Source of the DNA: Amycolatopsis jiangsuensis
GTDB lineage: Bacteria; Actinomycetota; Actinomycetes; Mycobacteriales; Pseudonocardiaceae
Direction: 5' to 3'
DNA: 64,000 bases
Assembly (NCBI RefSeq): GCF_014204865.1
Contig: NZ_JACHMG010000001.1
Coordinates: 2,170,001 to 2,234,000, forward strand
This document shows positions 35,225 through 42,908 of the stretch, one piece after another (position 1 is the stretch's first letter; the number at the start of each line of letters is the position of its first letter). Below the pieces are notes generated by a model. The model saw only the letters and a program-made list of their open reading frames with translations. It was not told the origin of the DNA and searched no databases. A program made the position numbers and the translations under genes.

Positions 35225-36298
35225 GTGCCGGACTACTACGCGGTGCTCGGCGTGGGGAAGACGGCGTCGGCCACGGAGATCAAGGCCGCCTACCGCAGGC
35301 TGGCCAAGGCGCGGCATCCGGACGCCGGCGGCAGTGTCGGCACGTTCCAGCTGCTGCACGAGGCCTACGACACCCTCGGCGATCCGGTCCGCCGCGCGCG
35401 GTACGACTCGGCCGCGGTCACCGTGCCACGGCCACGGCCGCGGCGGCGGTTCGGCGAGGAACCCGGGTACGTTCCGGAGCCGCCGGGGCTGGACCCCGAG
35501 GACCTGGCCTGGTGGGCGTTCGGCGGTGCGGACCGGCGGATGCGCCACGGCCGGCGGCGCGCGCCGGGGCACACCCCGGTCGTGGCCGCGGTCGCCGGGC
35601 TGGTCCTGGTGCTGCTGCCGCTGCTGGCGGGGCTGGAGTTCACCCCTCCGGTGCTGATCGTGTGGCTGACGCTGACCGCGGGCACCGCGGTGCTGGTGCA
35701 GCGGCTGGCCCGTGGCTTCCTCGGCGCCCGCCGTGCCCGGCAGAAGTTCGCCGAGGAGTTCGGCGGCGCCGCGGTGTTCGGCAGCCCCGGTACCGAGGCC
35801 GACGAGCTGGCCGAACGGCTCACCGCGGACCTGCTGCAGCGCTACCTGACCCGGCTGCCCGGCGCCCGCGTCTTCCACGGCCTGTCCTGGCCGGGGTCGG
35901 TGTTCGCGGACGTGGACCACGCGGTGCTGTGCGGGCGGCGGCTGGTGCTGGTCGAATCGAAGCAGTGGCTGCCAGGGCACTACGAGACCACGCGCGACGG
36001 ACGGCTGCTGCGCAACGGGCGGCCGTTCCGCGGCGGCGGCAGCCGGCTCGCGGAAAGCCTCGAGCGCTACCGCGACCTGCTGCCCGGTGTGGCGGTGCGC
36101 GGCGCGATGATCCTCTACCCCAGCCGCGACGGCGGCCTGACCACGGCCGAGCCGGACGGCGAACCCGCCCCGCCCATGACACCCGAGCTGTTCCTGCACG
36201 AGATCGGCGGCTGGCTCGCCGCCGAACCGTCCACTGTGGACCACCACGCGCTGCGGACACTGCGGGACCGGGTGACCGGCACCGGCCGGGCGGCCTGA
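35225..36298 (+). CDS. DnaJ-domain, membrane, NERD-domain fusion protein
   Basis: 357 aa from a GTG (MPDYYAVLGVGKTAS); upstream frame is repeat sequence. The J-domain at 1-65 has the Hsp70-stimulating HPD (KARHPDAGG). Two hydrophobic helices are at about 120-160 (AAVAGLVLVLLPLLAG, VLIVWLTLTAGTAVLV). The C-terminal part, about 205-330, is NERD-like with FADVDHAVLCGRRLVLVESK, keeping the E-x-K of restriction-like nucleases. Such a fusion could recruit DnaK to a membrane-anchored nuclease-like domain. Function is unknown. It is a single-gene unit. Confidence 0.8.
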   Translation: MPDYYAVLGVGKTASATEIKAAYRRLAKARHPDAGGSVGTFQLLHEAYDTLGDPVRRARYDSAAVTVPRPRPRRRFGEEPGYVPEPPGLDPEDLAWWAFGGADRRMRHGRRRAPGHTPVVAAVAGLVLVLLPLLAGLEFTPPVLIVWLTLTAGTAVLVQRLARGFLGARRARQKFAEEFGGAAVFGSPGTEADELAERLTADLLQRYLTRLPGARVFHGLSWPGSVFADVDHAVLCGRRLVLVESKQWLPGHYETTRDGRLLRNGRPFRGGGSRLAESLERYRDLLPGVAVRGAMILYPSRDGGLTTAEPDGEPAPPMTPELFLHEIGGWLAAEPSTVDHHALRTLRDRVTGTGRAA

Positions 36299-36308
36299 GC
36301 CGGAAGGC

Positions 36309-36878
36309 TCACCGCGGTCGGCGCAGCCCGTCCAGCACGAGGGTGATGACACCGTCGGCCTCGGCCCGCCAGCCGGGGCGGTCGTGGGCCGCGCCGATCC
36401 CGTGCAGCACCATCATCACGGCACCGGCTCCGACGTCGTCGCGGACAGCTCCCTCCCGCACGGCGGCGGCCACCAACTCGGTGACGGCCTGCTCCAGCGC
36501 GCGACTGCCGTCGTCACGCGCACCCGAGCCGTGGGCCATGAGCGTCGCCAACGTCCGGGCGAGGCCCTGGTGGGCGTCGATGTGCTCGACCATTTCACGC
36601 AGGAAGTTCGTCAAGGCCTCGTCAGCGGGTGCGGTCGCCCGCAGCAGACGGGCACGCTCGCACAGTGCGTCGATCTCGCCCTGGTAGACCGCCTCGGCCA
36701 GCGCCTCCCGGGTGGGGAAATGGCGATACAGCGTGCCGACGCCCACGCCGGCCAGGCCGGCGAAATCGTCGAAGCGCAGGTCGAAGAACTTCCCGGCGTC
36801 GAAGACCTCCCGGGCCTTGACGAGCAGGGCCTCGCGATTGCGCCGGGCATCGGCACGCAGCGGCTTGGCGGCGTTCAT
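36309..36878 (-). CDS. TetR-family transcriptional regulator
   Basis: 189 aa. The N-terminal HTH (about 12-58) reads FDDFAGLAGVGVGTLYRHFPTREAL, a clear TetR signature. The C-terminal ligand domain is of the type seen with SbtR-like proteins. It lies 77 bp downstream of the GH16 gene in the same direction and tail-to-tail with the DnaJ-NERD gene. Its target is unknown; it might control itself or the polysaccharide operon. Confidence 0.9.
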   Translation of the reverse strand: MNAAKPLRADARRNREALLVKAREVFDAGKFFDLRFDDFAGLAGVGVGTLYRHFPTREALAEAVYQGEIDALCERARLLRATAPADEALTNFLREMVEHIDAHQGLARTLATLMAHGSGARDDGSRALEQAVTELVAAAVREGAVRDDVGAGAVMMVLHGIGAAHDRPGWRAEADGVITLVLDGLRRPR

Positions 36879-36955
36879 GCGGTACCTCGCGGTGACAGGC
36901 GGAGACTACCGAGTGGAGATTACCTCCGCTTGAGCCGCGGTCCGCCGGGCGCCGC

Positions 36956-37741
36956 TCATTCGTACATCCGGACCCAGTCGACGTGCGTGGTGACCTGGTC
37001 CGGGGTCGACTCGTCCGGCGCAGGGATCCAGCCGGGCGCGCCGAACGGGCCGGGTTCCTGCTGGATGACCAGGTGCATCGGATTCTTCGGGATGCCAGGG
37101 TTCTTCGTGCTGTAGCGGGTGTCGTACACGGTCTGTCCGTCGATCGAGTACTTGACGAACCCGGGCTGCCAGTCCACGGCGTAGGTGTGCCACTGCGTGT
37201 AGTCGCCCCAGAGTTTGCCGCTGTCGCGCTGGCCGTTCGGCAGCGAACCCCAGTGCACGGAGGCGAGCGCGGTGTTGCGTTCCGGCCGGGCGCTTTCCAC
37301 CATGTCCAGCTCGCCGTCCTCGGGCCAGTGGTTCGACTGCGGCCACAGCAGCATCGCGACGCCGTAGCCCTTGCCCGCGTCGAACCGGGCACGGACCATC
37401 CAGAGCCCGTAGGCCTGGTCACCGGCCCCGCGGCACCAGCAGAGCGCGCCGGAGCGATTTCCCTTGCCGGACGGGTCCTTGCCGTGCCCGTTGATCCGCA
37501 GTTCTCCGCCGCCGACGCCGATCTCGTCCGGGGTCCACTGCGAGATGCCGTTGGAGGACTTCGCGTCGTAGGGCGACCACTTCGACGTGTCGAGCCGGTT
37601 TCCGGTGAACTCGTCCTGGGCGACCAGCTTGCGAGCGTGCGTGTCCGGCTCCCGGTCTTCCGCCCCCGCCGCACCGATCTGCGCGCCGAGCAGGAGCCCG
37701 GCCACGGCGGCCACGGCGGCACGCCTCGTCCGGTTCGTCAT
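36956..37741 (-). CDS. Secreted GH16-family glycoside hydrolase
   Basis: 261 aa with signal peptide (about 1-27). The concanavalin-like fold of GH16 shows in LVAQDEFTGNRLDTSKW at the start, the catalytic motif GELDMVE (a variant of E-[IL]-D-x-x-E), and WHTYAVDWQPGFVKYSIDG. It likely cleaves a beta-glucan-type polymer outside the cell. The 57-bp gap to the polysaccharide operon and shared direction suggest trimming or release of the polymer made there, which is inference. Confidence 0.9.
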   Translation of the reverse strand: MTNRTRRAAVAAVAGLLLGAQIGAAGAEDREPDTHARKLVAQDEFTGNRLDTSKWSPYDAKSSNGISQWTPDEIGVGGGELRINGHGKDPSGKGNRSGALCWCRGAGDQAYGLWMVRARFDAGKGYGVAMLLWPQSNHWPEDGELDMVESARPERNTALASVHWGSLPNGQRDSGKLWGDYTQWHTYAVDWQPGFVKYSIDGQTVYDTRYSTKNPGIPKNPMHLVIQQEPGPFGAPGWIPAPDESTPDQVTTHVDWVRMYE

Positions 37742-37798
37742 CCGTCTCCTCCTCTGGAACTCGCTCCTCTGGAACCGGCCCGGCCAGAACCAGCTCGT

Positions 37799-37990
37799 CT
37801 AGAACTCCGCGAGCACCCTCGCCACGAGTACCGCGACCAGCGCCACCACGACCACCGCGGCGGCGATGTCCATCCGGCGCAGCACCGGTTTCCCGGCGCT
37901 GCCCTGCTCGGCGACCACGGTCCGGGTCAGCACCAGTGCCAGCAGCGCCACGAACGCCACGGCCGCCGTCCATTCCAGCCCGCCGATCAC
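37799..37990 (-). CDS. Small two-helix membrane protein
   Basis: 63 aa from a GTG that overlaps the acyltransferase stop (GTGA). Two hydrophobic segments (AAVAFVALLALVLT and IAAAVVVVALVAVLVARVL) are joined by a short basic loop. There is no recognised family. As last coupled gene of the polysaccharide operon it may be an accessory or assembly subunit. Confidence 0.65.
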   Translation of the reverse strand: MIGGLEWTAAVAFVALLALVLTRTVVAEQGSAGKPVLRRMDIAAAVVVVALVAVLVARVLAEF

Positions 37991-38535
37991 GGCGCACCCA
38001 CCGGGGCGGCGGAGCGCACCAGCCGGGCCGGCACCCCGGCGTACAGACCCGGTTCGGGACAGTCCCTCGTGACGACCGCGCCGGCGGCGAGCACCACGTC
38101 GTCCGCGATCCGCACCCCGGGCAGCACCGTCACCCTGGCTCCGGTCCACACCCGGTCGCCGATGCGCACCGGCCGCCCGACCGGACGCCGCGAGACCTCG
38201 CCGCCTGCCGCTTCGTGGTGCGACGTGACGACCATGGTCTGCATGCCCAGCTGGCAGTCCCTGCCGATGGAGACCTCCGCGACCAGCTCGAAGAAACACC
38301 CGGTGTTGACGAACGTGCCGGTCCCGACGTCCAGGTTGCCCGGCCGGCCCGCGATCTGCAGCCCGGGGAACACGTTCGGCGTACGCACGGCCATCCCGCA
38401 CGCCCGGTACAGCGCCCACCGCAGCGGCCGCGGGGTGAACGTGCTCGCCGCGACGACGTTCAGCAGCGCCCGCCGGGTCAGGAATCCGAGCTCCACCCGC
38501 AGTTCCCGCAGCAGCCGCCCGGCCAGCCCGCTCAT
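37987..38535 (-). CDS. Hexapeptide-repeat (LbH) O-acyltransferase
   Basis: 182 aa. A left-handed beta-helix is evident from repeats such as VGTGTFVNTGCFFE, IGRDCQLGMQTMVV, IGDRVWTGARVTVLPG and IADDVVLAAGAVVTRD. A catalytic-type His pair is present in TSHHE. It resembles maltose or colanic-acid acetyltransferases. It likely acetylates the polysaccharide repeat unit and is ATGA-coupled to the pyruvyl transferase gene. Confidence 0.88.
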   Translation of the reverse strand: MSGLAGRLLRELRVELGFLTRRALLNVVAASTFTPRPLRWALYRACGMAVRTPNVFPGLQIAGRPGNLDVGTGTFVNTGCFFELVAEVSIGRDCQLGMQTMVVTSHHEAAGGEVSRRPVGRPVRIGDRVWTGARVTVLPGVRIADDVVLAAGAVVTRDCPEPGLYAGVPARLVRSAAPVGAP

Positions 38536-39578
38536 CGCGCACCCACCGCGGCGCCCGCGCGGATCCGGTCCAGTTCGGTGTGCAGCCGGCCGCGCAGGTC
38601 CTCGACCCGGCCCCGCACCCGCTGTGACTGCGCGTCCCGCTCGCCGGCGAGTGCGTCGACGTGGCCGCGCAACCGGCCCGCGGTCACCACGTCCGTGCGC
38701 ACCGACGCGTCGTCCGCGCCGATCGAGGCGAGGAAGTCCGCGCATTTGGGCTGGTACTCCAAGCCCACGAGCGGCACCGCGGCGACCGCGCCCAGGACGA
38801 GCGCGTGCAGCCGTTCCGCGACCAGCACCGTGCAGTCTCCCACCGCGGCCAGGTAGTCCGGCACGGTCAGGGTCGTGCGGATCTCTCCGTCCACACCGGA
38901 CCGGTGCAGCGCGGCGCGGGCGAGCGGCTCGTCCTTCGGGTTGATCACGAGGAACCGCGCTCGCCACCCGTCGGCCGCGGCGCCTCGGACGAGGTCCGCG
39001 ACGGCGTCGACGACCCGCTCGTGGTCGTGCCCCCACAGGTCGTCGCCGAACCCGAGGTTCAGTCCGAGGAGACGGTCCCGCGGGGTGACCGCGGCGGCTT
39101 CGTGCAGCAGGGCGGGATCGCCCACGACCTCCGCGGGCACGCCGGCGTCGGCCAGCAGCGCGGCCGAACGCGGACCGCGGACGGTGACCCGCTCGAACCG
39201 TTCCAGCAGCCGGGGCCAGCGCCCGAGCTCTCCGCCGCCGGAGAAGGAGTTCCGGCCCTGGAAAGCGGGATCCTCGACGCCGATGCCGATCAGGTGCCAC
39301 GGCCTGCGCCGCGCCAGCACGAGCCCGGTCGCGGTGAGCAGCAGCCGCCAGTTGCGCCGTCCGACGACCGTGCCGCCGCCGACGAGAACCGCTCGCGCGC
39401 CCGAACCGCGGATTCCGCCGTCGAAGGCGCGGCGGGCGAACGCGGCCGGATCGTGCGGCACGTGCCAAGACTCGACGCCGGTCAGCCGCGGCAGGAGCGC
39501 GTCGGCGATCGCGTCGTCACCGAGATTGCCCTGCCCGGTCCAGCCGACGTAGAGCAGCCGGGCGGGTGAAGTGGTCAT
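38532..39578 (-). CDS. Polysaccharide pyruvyl transferase family protein
   Basis: 348 aa, CsaB/WcaK-like. The N-terminal GWTGQGNLGDDAI matches the family's G-x-G-N-x-G-D motif. The later LVAERLHALVLGAVAAVPLVGLEYQPK matches its S/E-R-x-H-x-x-x-x-A region. It transfers pyruvate from phosphoenolpyruvate to a sugar as a ketal, giving acidic polymer. The C-terminal 50 residues are helical and charged. Coupled by ATGA on both sides. Confidence 0.85.
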   Translation of the reverse strand: MTTSPARLLYVGWTGQGNLGDDAIADALLPRLTGVESWHVPHDPAAFARRAFDGGIRGSGARAVLVGGGTVVGRRNWRLLLTATGLVLARRRPWHLIGIGVEDPAFQGRNSFSGGGELGRWPRLLERFERVTVRGPRSAALLADAGVPAEVVGDPALLHEAAAVTPRDRLLGLNLGFGDDLWGHDHERVVDAVADLVRGAAADGWRARFLVINPKDEPLARAALHRSGVDGEIRTTLTVPDYLAAVGDCTVLVAERLHALVLGAVAAVPLVGLEYQPKCADFLASIGADDASVRTDVVTAGRLRGHVDALAGERDAQSQRVRGRVEDLRGRLHTELDRIRAGAAVGAR

Positions 39579-41284
39579 CGGGTACCTCCGGATCGGTGGA
39601 CGAGCAGCACGGAATCGCCGATCCGCAGCTGTTCGCGGTAGGCGCCGGACGAGACGAGCTCGGTGTCGACCTGCCGCGTCCAGCCCGCGGGCAGGCCGAG
39701 CAGGGTCACCCCGTAGTTGTCCTGCGCGCGGTTGAGCACCAGGAAGTCGGGGCCGACGCGGCGAACGCAGGAGCCCGCGGCCGGGCCGGGTTCGCAGGTG
39801 CGTTCGAGCGAGCCCTGTTTGACCTCACCGACGCGGGACCAGTCCAGCGGGGCGTAGGCGGTCAGCAGTGCGATCCGTTGACCCGGCCGGGCGAGCCGGT
39901 AGGCCTCGGCGACGACCGCGCGGTCGGAAGCACGGAAGGCCACGTAGCTGTCGTTTCCGCCGCGGGCGCCGACCAGCACCACCGACGCGGCCCCGAGCAC
40001 CACGACCACCACCGCGGTCGCCAGCTTGCGCGCACGCGTCGAGCGCAGCCACCGGTCCAGTGCCGCGCCGCCCAGCGTGCACAGCAGCGGCAGCGAATAC
40101 AGGTAGGACCGCAGCAGCATTTCCCCGCCGTAGGACTGGAGCGCGACCAGCCCGGCCGGAACCACCGCGGCCACGCCGAGCGCGATCGGGCGGCCCCGCG
40201 GGGTCCGCAGCCCCCACCATCCGGCCGCGGCGAGCACACCGAGCAGCCCGACCAGGCCGAACCGGAACCCGAGCACGGTGATCCGGCCGGGATCACCGGC
40301 CACCCGGGCCTGCACGTTCTCCTGCACCGCCCCGGAGAGGTCGCCGATCCCGCCGGTGAGCACGTGCAGGTGCCCCACCCAGTAGTCGCCCGCGCCGAGC
40401 ACCAGCCAGGTCAGCGGCGTGAGGATCGCGACCGCCAGCAGCCACGGCACCCGCAGCTTCCGCGTCACGGTGAGCACGGCCAGGATCGCGGCGAAGGCGA
40501 ACGGCGTGACCTGGTGCGCGGGGGCGAGCGCGAGCAGCAGCAGGACCAGCCCGAACGACGCGACGATCCGGCTTCGCGGCGGAACGTCCCCGCACAGCCA
40601 CCGCAACACCAGCGCGAGCGCACCGAGGTAGAGCAGGAAAGCCAGGCCCTGCGGGGAGAAGTAGTCCTGTTCGACCCAGTTGACGCACAGGAAGAGCCAG
40701 GCCGCGAGCCAGGGCACCCGGCCACGGCCGAGCACCGCGGTGGCGACCGCGTGCACGCCGATCGCGGCGAGGCCGGTCAGCACCGGTGGCGCCCACGCCA
40801 GCAGTGCTTCCGGGTTCCCGATCCCGGACAGGTCGGTCAGCCAGGCCACCACGGCGAAGAACGCGGGCCAGGAGAACCGGGCGTCGAAGTTGTGCAGCAC
40901 CTCGCCGTGCGTGCCGATGTAGTCGGCCCAGCCGGCGTGCAGCCAGGAGACCGGCAGCCGGGCGACCGGCTCGGTGATCGTGGGCAGGCCGTACATTCCC
41001 ACCACGGCCAGCACGGTCATCAGGAGCAGCAGCCACGCCCGTCGCCGCTGCGCGCGGACTTCGACGACGAACGCGGCCGACAGCAGCACGAACGCCGCCA
41101 GCACCGCGGGATTCAGCGCGGCGATCAGGCCGATCGACCCGAGTTCGCTGGGATCGACCGGAGCCAGGAACAGCACGTACAGCACCACGGCCACAACGCA
41201 CAGCAGCGGCGACAGCCACCGCCACCGGTGCGGTGCCGGCCCGGCCGCGACCGTCGGTTCCGGCCTGGTGAGCAGCAGGCTCAT
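39575..41284 (-). CDS. Polytopic membrane protein (GT-C-like or polymerase-like)
   Basis: 569 aa with about 12 hydrophobic helices, then a soluble C-terminal domain from about residue 470 with two Cys (RTCEPGPAAGSCV). The conserved-looking NWVEQDYFSPQG loop sits after the middle helices, as in actinobacterial GT-C-like or Wzy-like proteins. No characterised family is certain. Its place beside the flippase suggests polymerisation or glycosyl transfer on the outer membrane face. Confidence 0.75.
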   Translation of the reverse strand: MSLLLTRPEPTVAAGPAPHRWRWLSPLLCVVAVVLYVLFLAPVDPSELGSIGLIAALNPAVLAAFVLLSAAFVVEVRAQRRRAWLLLLMTVLAVVGMYGLPTITEPVARLPVSWLHAGWADYIGTHGEVLHNFDARFSWPAFFAVVAWLTDLSGIGNPEALLAWAPPVLTGLAAIGVHAVATAVLGRGRVPWLAAWLFLCVNWVEQDYFSPQGLAFLLYLGALALVLRWLCGDVPPRSRIVASFGLVLLLLALAPAHQVTPFAFAAILAVLTVTRKLRVPWLLAVAILTPLTWLVLGAGDYWVGHLHVLTGGIGDLSGAVQENVQARVAGDPGRITVLGFRFGLVGLLGVLAAAGWWGLRTPRGRPIALGVAAVVPAGLVALQSYGGEMLLRSYLYSLPLLCTLGGAALDRWLRSTRARKLATAVVVVVLGAASVVLVGARGGNDSYVAFRASDRAVVAEAYRLARPGQRIALLTAYAPLDWSRVGEVKQGSLERTCEPGPAAGSCVRRVGPDFLVLNRAQDNYGVTLLGLPAGWTRQVDTELVSSGAYREQLRIGDSVLLVHRSGGTR

Positions 41285-42540
41285 CGCACCACCCCGCGCA
41301 TCCGCCGGATCAGCCCCGGCAGCACCGTCCCGGCGACCGCGATCTGCGCCAGCGTGAATCCGAGTGCCGGACCGGCGATCCCCACAGCGGACGGGAGCAG
41401 GACCACCCCGGCCACCACGAGCACCGTCCCGGACAACTGGATCCGTGCCGCGCCGAGACCGTTGCCGTCCATCAGTTTCGTCGCGACGCCGAGTGCGACG
41501 ACGGTGCGCGCCACGATCCCGACGAGCACGACGCGGAGCGCGGTCGTGCCTTCGCCGGCGTAGGCCGGCCCGAACAGGCCGAGCAGCACCGGCGCCAGCA
41601 GCAACCCGCCCACCGCACCGGCGCCGACCAGTAAGGAAAGCCGGGTGGCGACCGCGCGCAGGATCGCCGGGCGTTCCGCCGGGTCTCCCGAACCCCGCAG
41701 GACCATCGAGTTCACGAACCCGTTCAGCGCGTAGTCGGTGGCGGTGAGGCCGTTCCACACCACGAAGAAGACCGCGCCGCTGGCCGGGCCGAACCGGGCG
41801 GTGACGATCAGTGGGACGACGTTGTACAGCACGGTGGTGCCGATCGTGGCCAAGTACGTCGGCCCGAGGAAGGACACCACCGTACGGCCCGAAGGCAACT
41901 CGGCCCGCGGCGACTCGTCCCGTTTCCGCCGTGCCTGCAGGAAAACGAGCACACTGGCCAGCGCCGTGCAGACCACCGTCGGACCGACCCAGGAGGTGAG
42001 CACGCCGAGTGAGCCGAGCGCCGCGCCCAGCACCGGCAGCACCGCGACGCGCACGAGCCCGAACGCGCCGTTGAACAGCGGCACCCACCAGACCCGGCCC
42101 AGCGCGGCGAGCACGTAGTCCTGCAGCTGGAACATCGCCCAGCAGACACTCGCCAGCACGAACAACGCGGCCAGCGGGCCGGGGGCCGCCTGGCGGCCGA
42201 CCGGAAGCAGCACGAACACGAGCCCGCCAACCGCCGCCGCCACGGCGACCACGAGGTAGCCGCGGCCGACCAGACCGGCGGTGCGCCCGCCCGCGCCGGG
42301 CAGCCAGCGCAACAGCCCGAGGCCGACGTTGAGCTGCGCGATGCCCGCGATCAGCACGAACCCGGACACGAAAGCGGACGCACGTCCGACCGCCTCCGGG
42401 GGCAGCGCTCCTGCCGCGACCACCCAGCAGACCAGTCCGGCCACGCCGGTGATCACCGCGCTCAGCGACAGCGCGGTCCCCGTTCCGAGGGCGCGCCGGA
42501 CGCCGCCGGAGGCCGCGGGTGCGGTAGCCGAACTCGTCAC
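41281..42540 (-). CDS. Polysaccharide flippase (Wzx/MATE-like)
   Basis: 419 aa, starting at a GTG overlapping the upstream stop. There are about 12 to 14 hydrophobic helices, typical of the oligosaccharide flippase superfamily, with GRASAFVSGFVLIAGIAQLN near the start. It would move lipid-linked repeat units across the membrane. The next gene encodes the polytopic membrane protein, matching a Wzx/Wzy layout. Confidence 0.85.
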   Translation of the reverse strand: MTSSATAPAASGGVRRALGTGTALSLSAVITGVAGLVCWVVAAGALPPEAVGRASAFVSGFVLIAGIAQLNVGLGLLRWLPGAGGRTAGLVGRGYLVVAVAAAVGGLVFVLLPVGRQAAPGPLAALFVLASVCWAMFQLQDYVLAALGRVWWVPLFNGAFGLVRVAVLPVLGAALGSLGVLTSWVGPTVVCTALASVLVFLQARRKRDESPRAELPSGRTVVSFLGPTYLATIGTTVLYNVVPLIVTARFGPASGAVFFVVWNGLTATDYALNGFVNSMVLRGSGDPAERPAILRAVATRLSLLVGAGAVGGLLLAPVLLGLFGPAYAGEGTTALRVVLVGIVARTVVALGVATKLMDGNGLGAARIQLSGTVLVVAGVVLLPSAVGIAGPALGFTLAQIAVAGTVLPGLIRRMRGVVR

Positions 42541-42908
42541 CGGCCACCTCCCCGGGAAAGCATGGAAAGCGCCGGACGGCGCGCCGTGGCCAGGTGGACG
42601 ACGAGCAGGACCCCGCACACCCCGAGCACCGCGGCCGAGGCCACCGCGGGTTGCCACTGCGTCAGCAGCATCAGCTCCCCGCCGAGCAGGTCCAGCGCGA
42701 CGCTGGTCGCGAGCACCAGAGCCCAGGTCAGCGAGGACGTACCCGGCCGGAAGAAGGCGACCACGGACCAGCCGGGGACGGCGAGGAAGAACAGGAGCGT
42801 GACGCACAGCCGGACCGGCCCGGTCAGGCCGGTCACCGCCAGCGCCGCGGTGACCAGGGTGAGCACCAGCAGCGCGGCACTCACCGCGATCGTGGTTCGG
42901 GGGGTCAC
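42537..42908 (-). CDS. Small polytopic membrane protein
   Basis: 123 aa, GTG start overlapping the GT stop (GTGA). Three to four hydrophobic segments make up most of its length, with LGGELMLLTQWQPAVASAA between the last two. No family is recognised. Coupling on both sides shows it belongs to the polysaccharide machinery, perhaps a chaperone or subunit of the flippase or polymerase. Confidence 0.65.
   Translation of the reverse strand: MTPRTTIAVSAALLVLTLVTAALAVTGLTGPVRLCVTLLFFLAVPGWSVVAFFRPGTSSLTWALVLATSVALDLLGGELMLLTQWQPAVASAAVLGVCGVLLVVHLATARRPALSMLSRGGGR

Noticed and set aside
30611..36352. A single 1913-codon frame suggesting a giant protein
   Set aside because: Only the part from 33454 is real (GH2 enzyme with signal peptide); the rest is the opposite or shifted frame of the permease and DnaJ-NERD genes.
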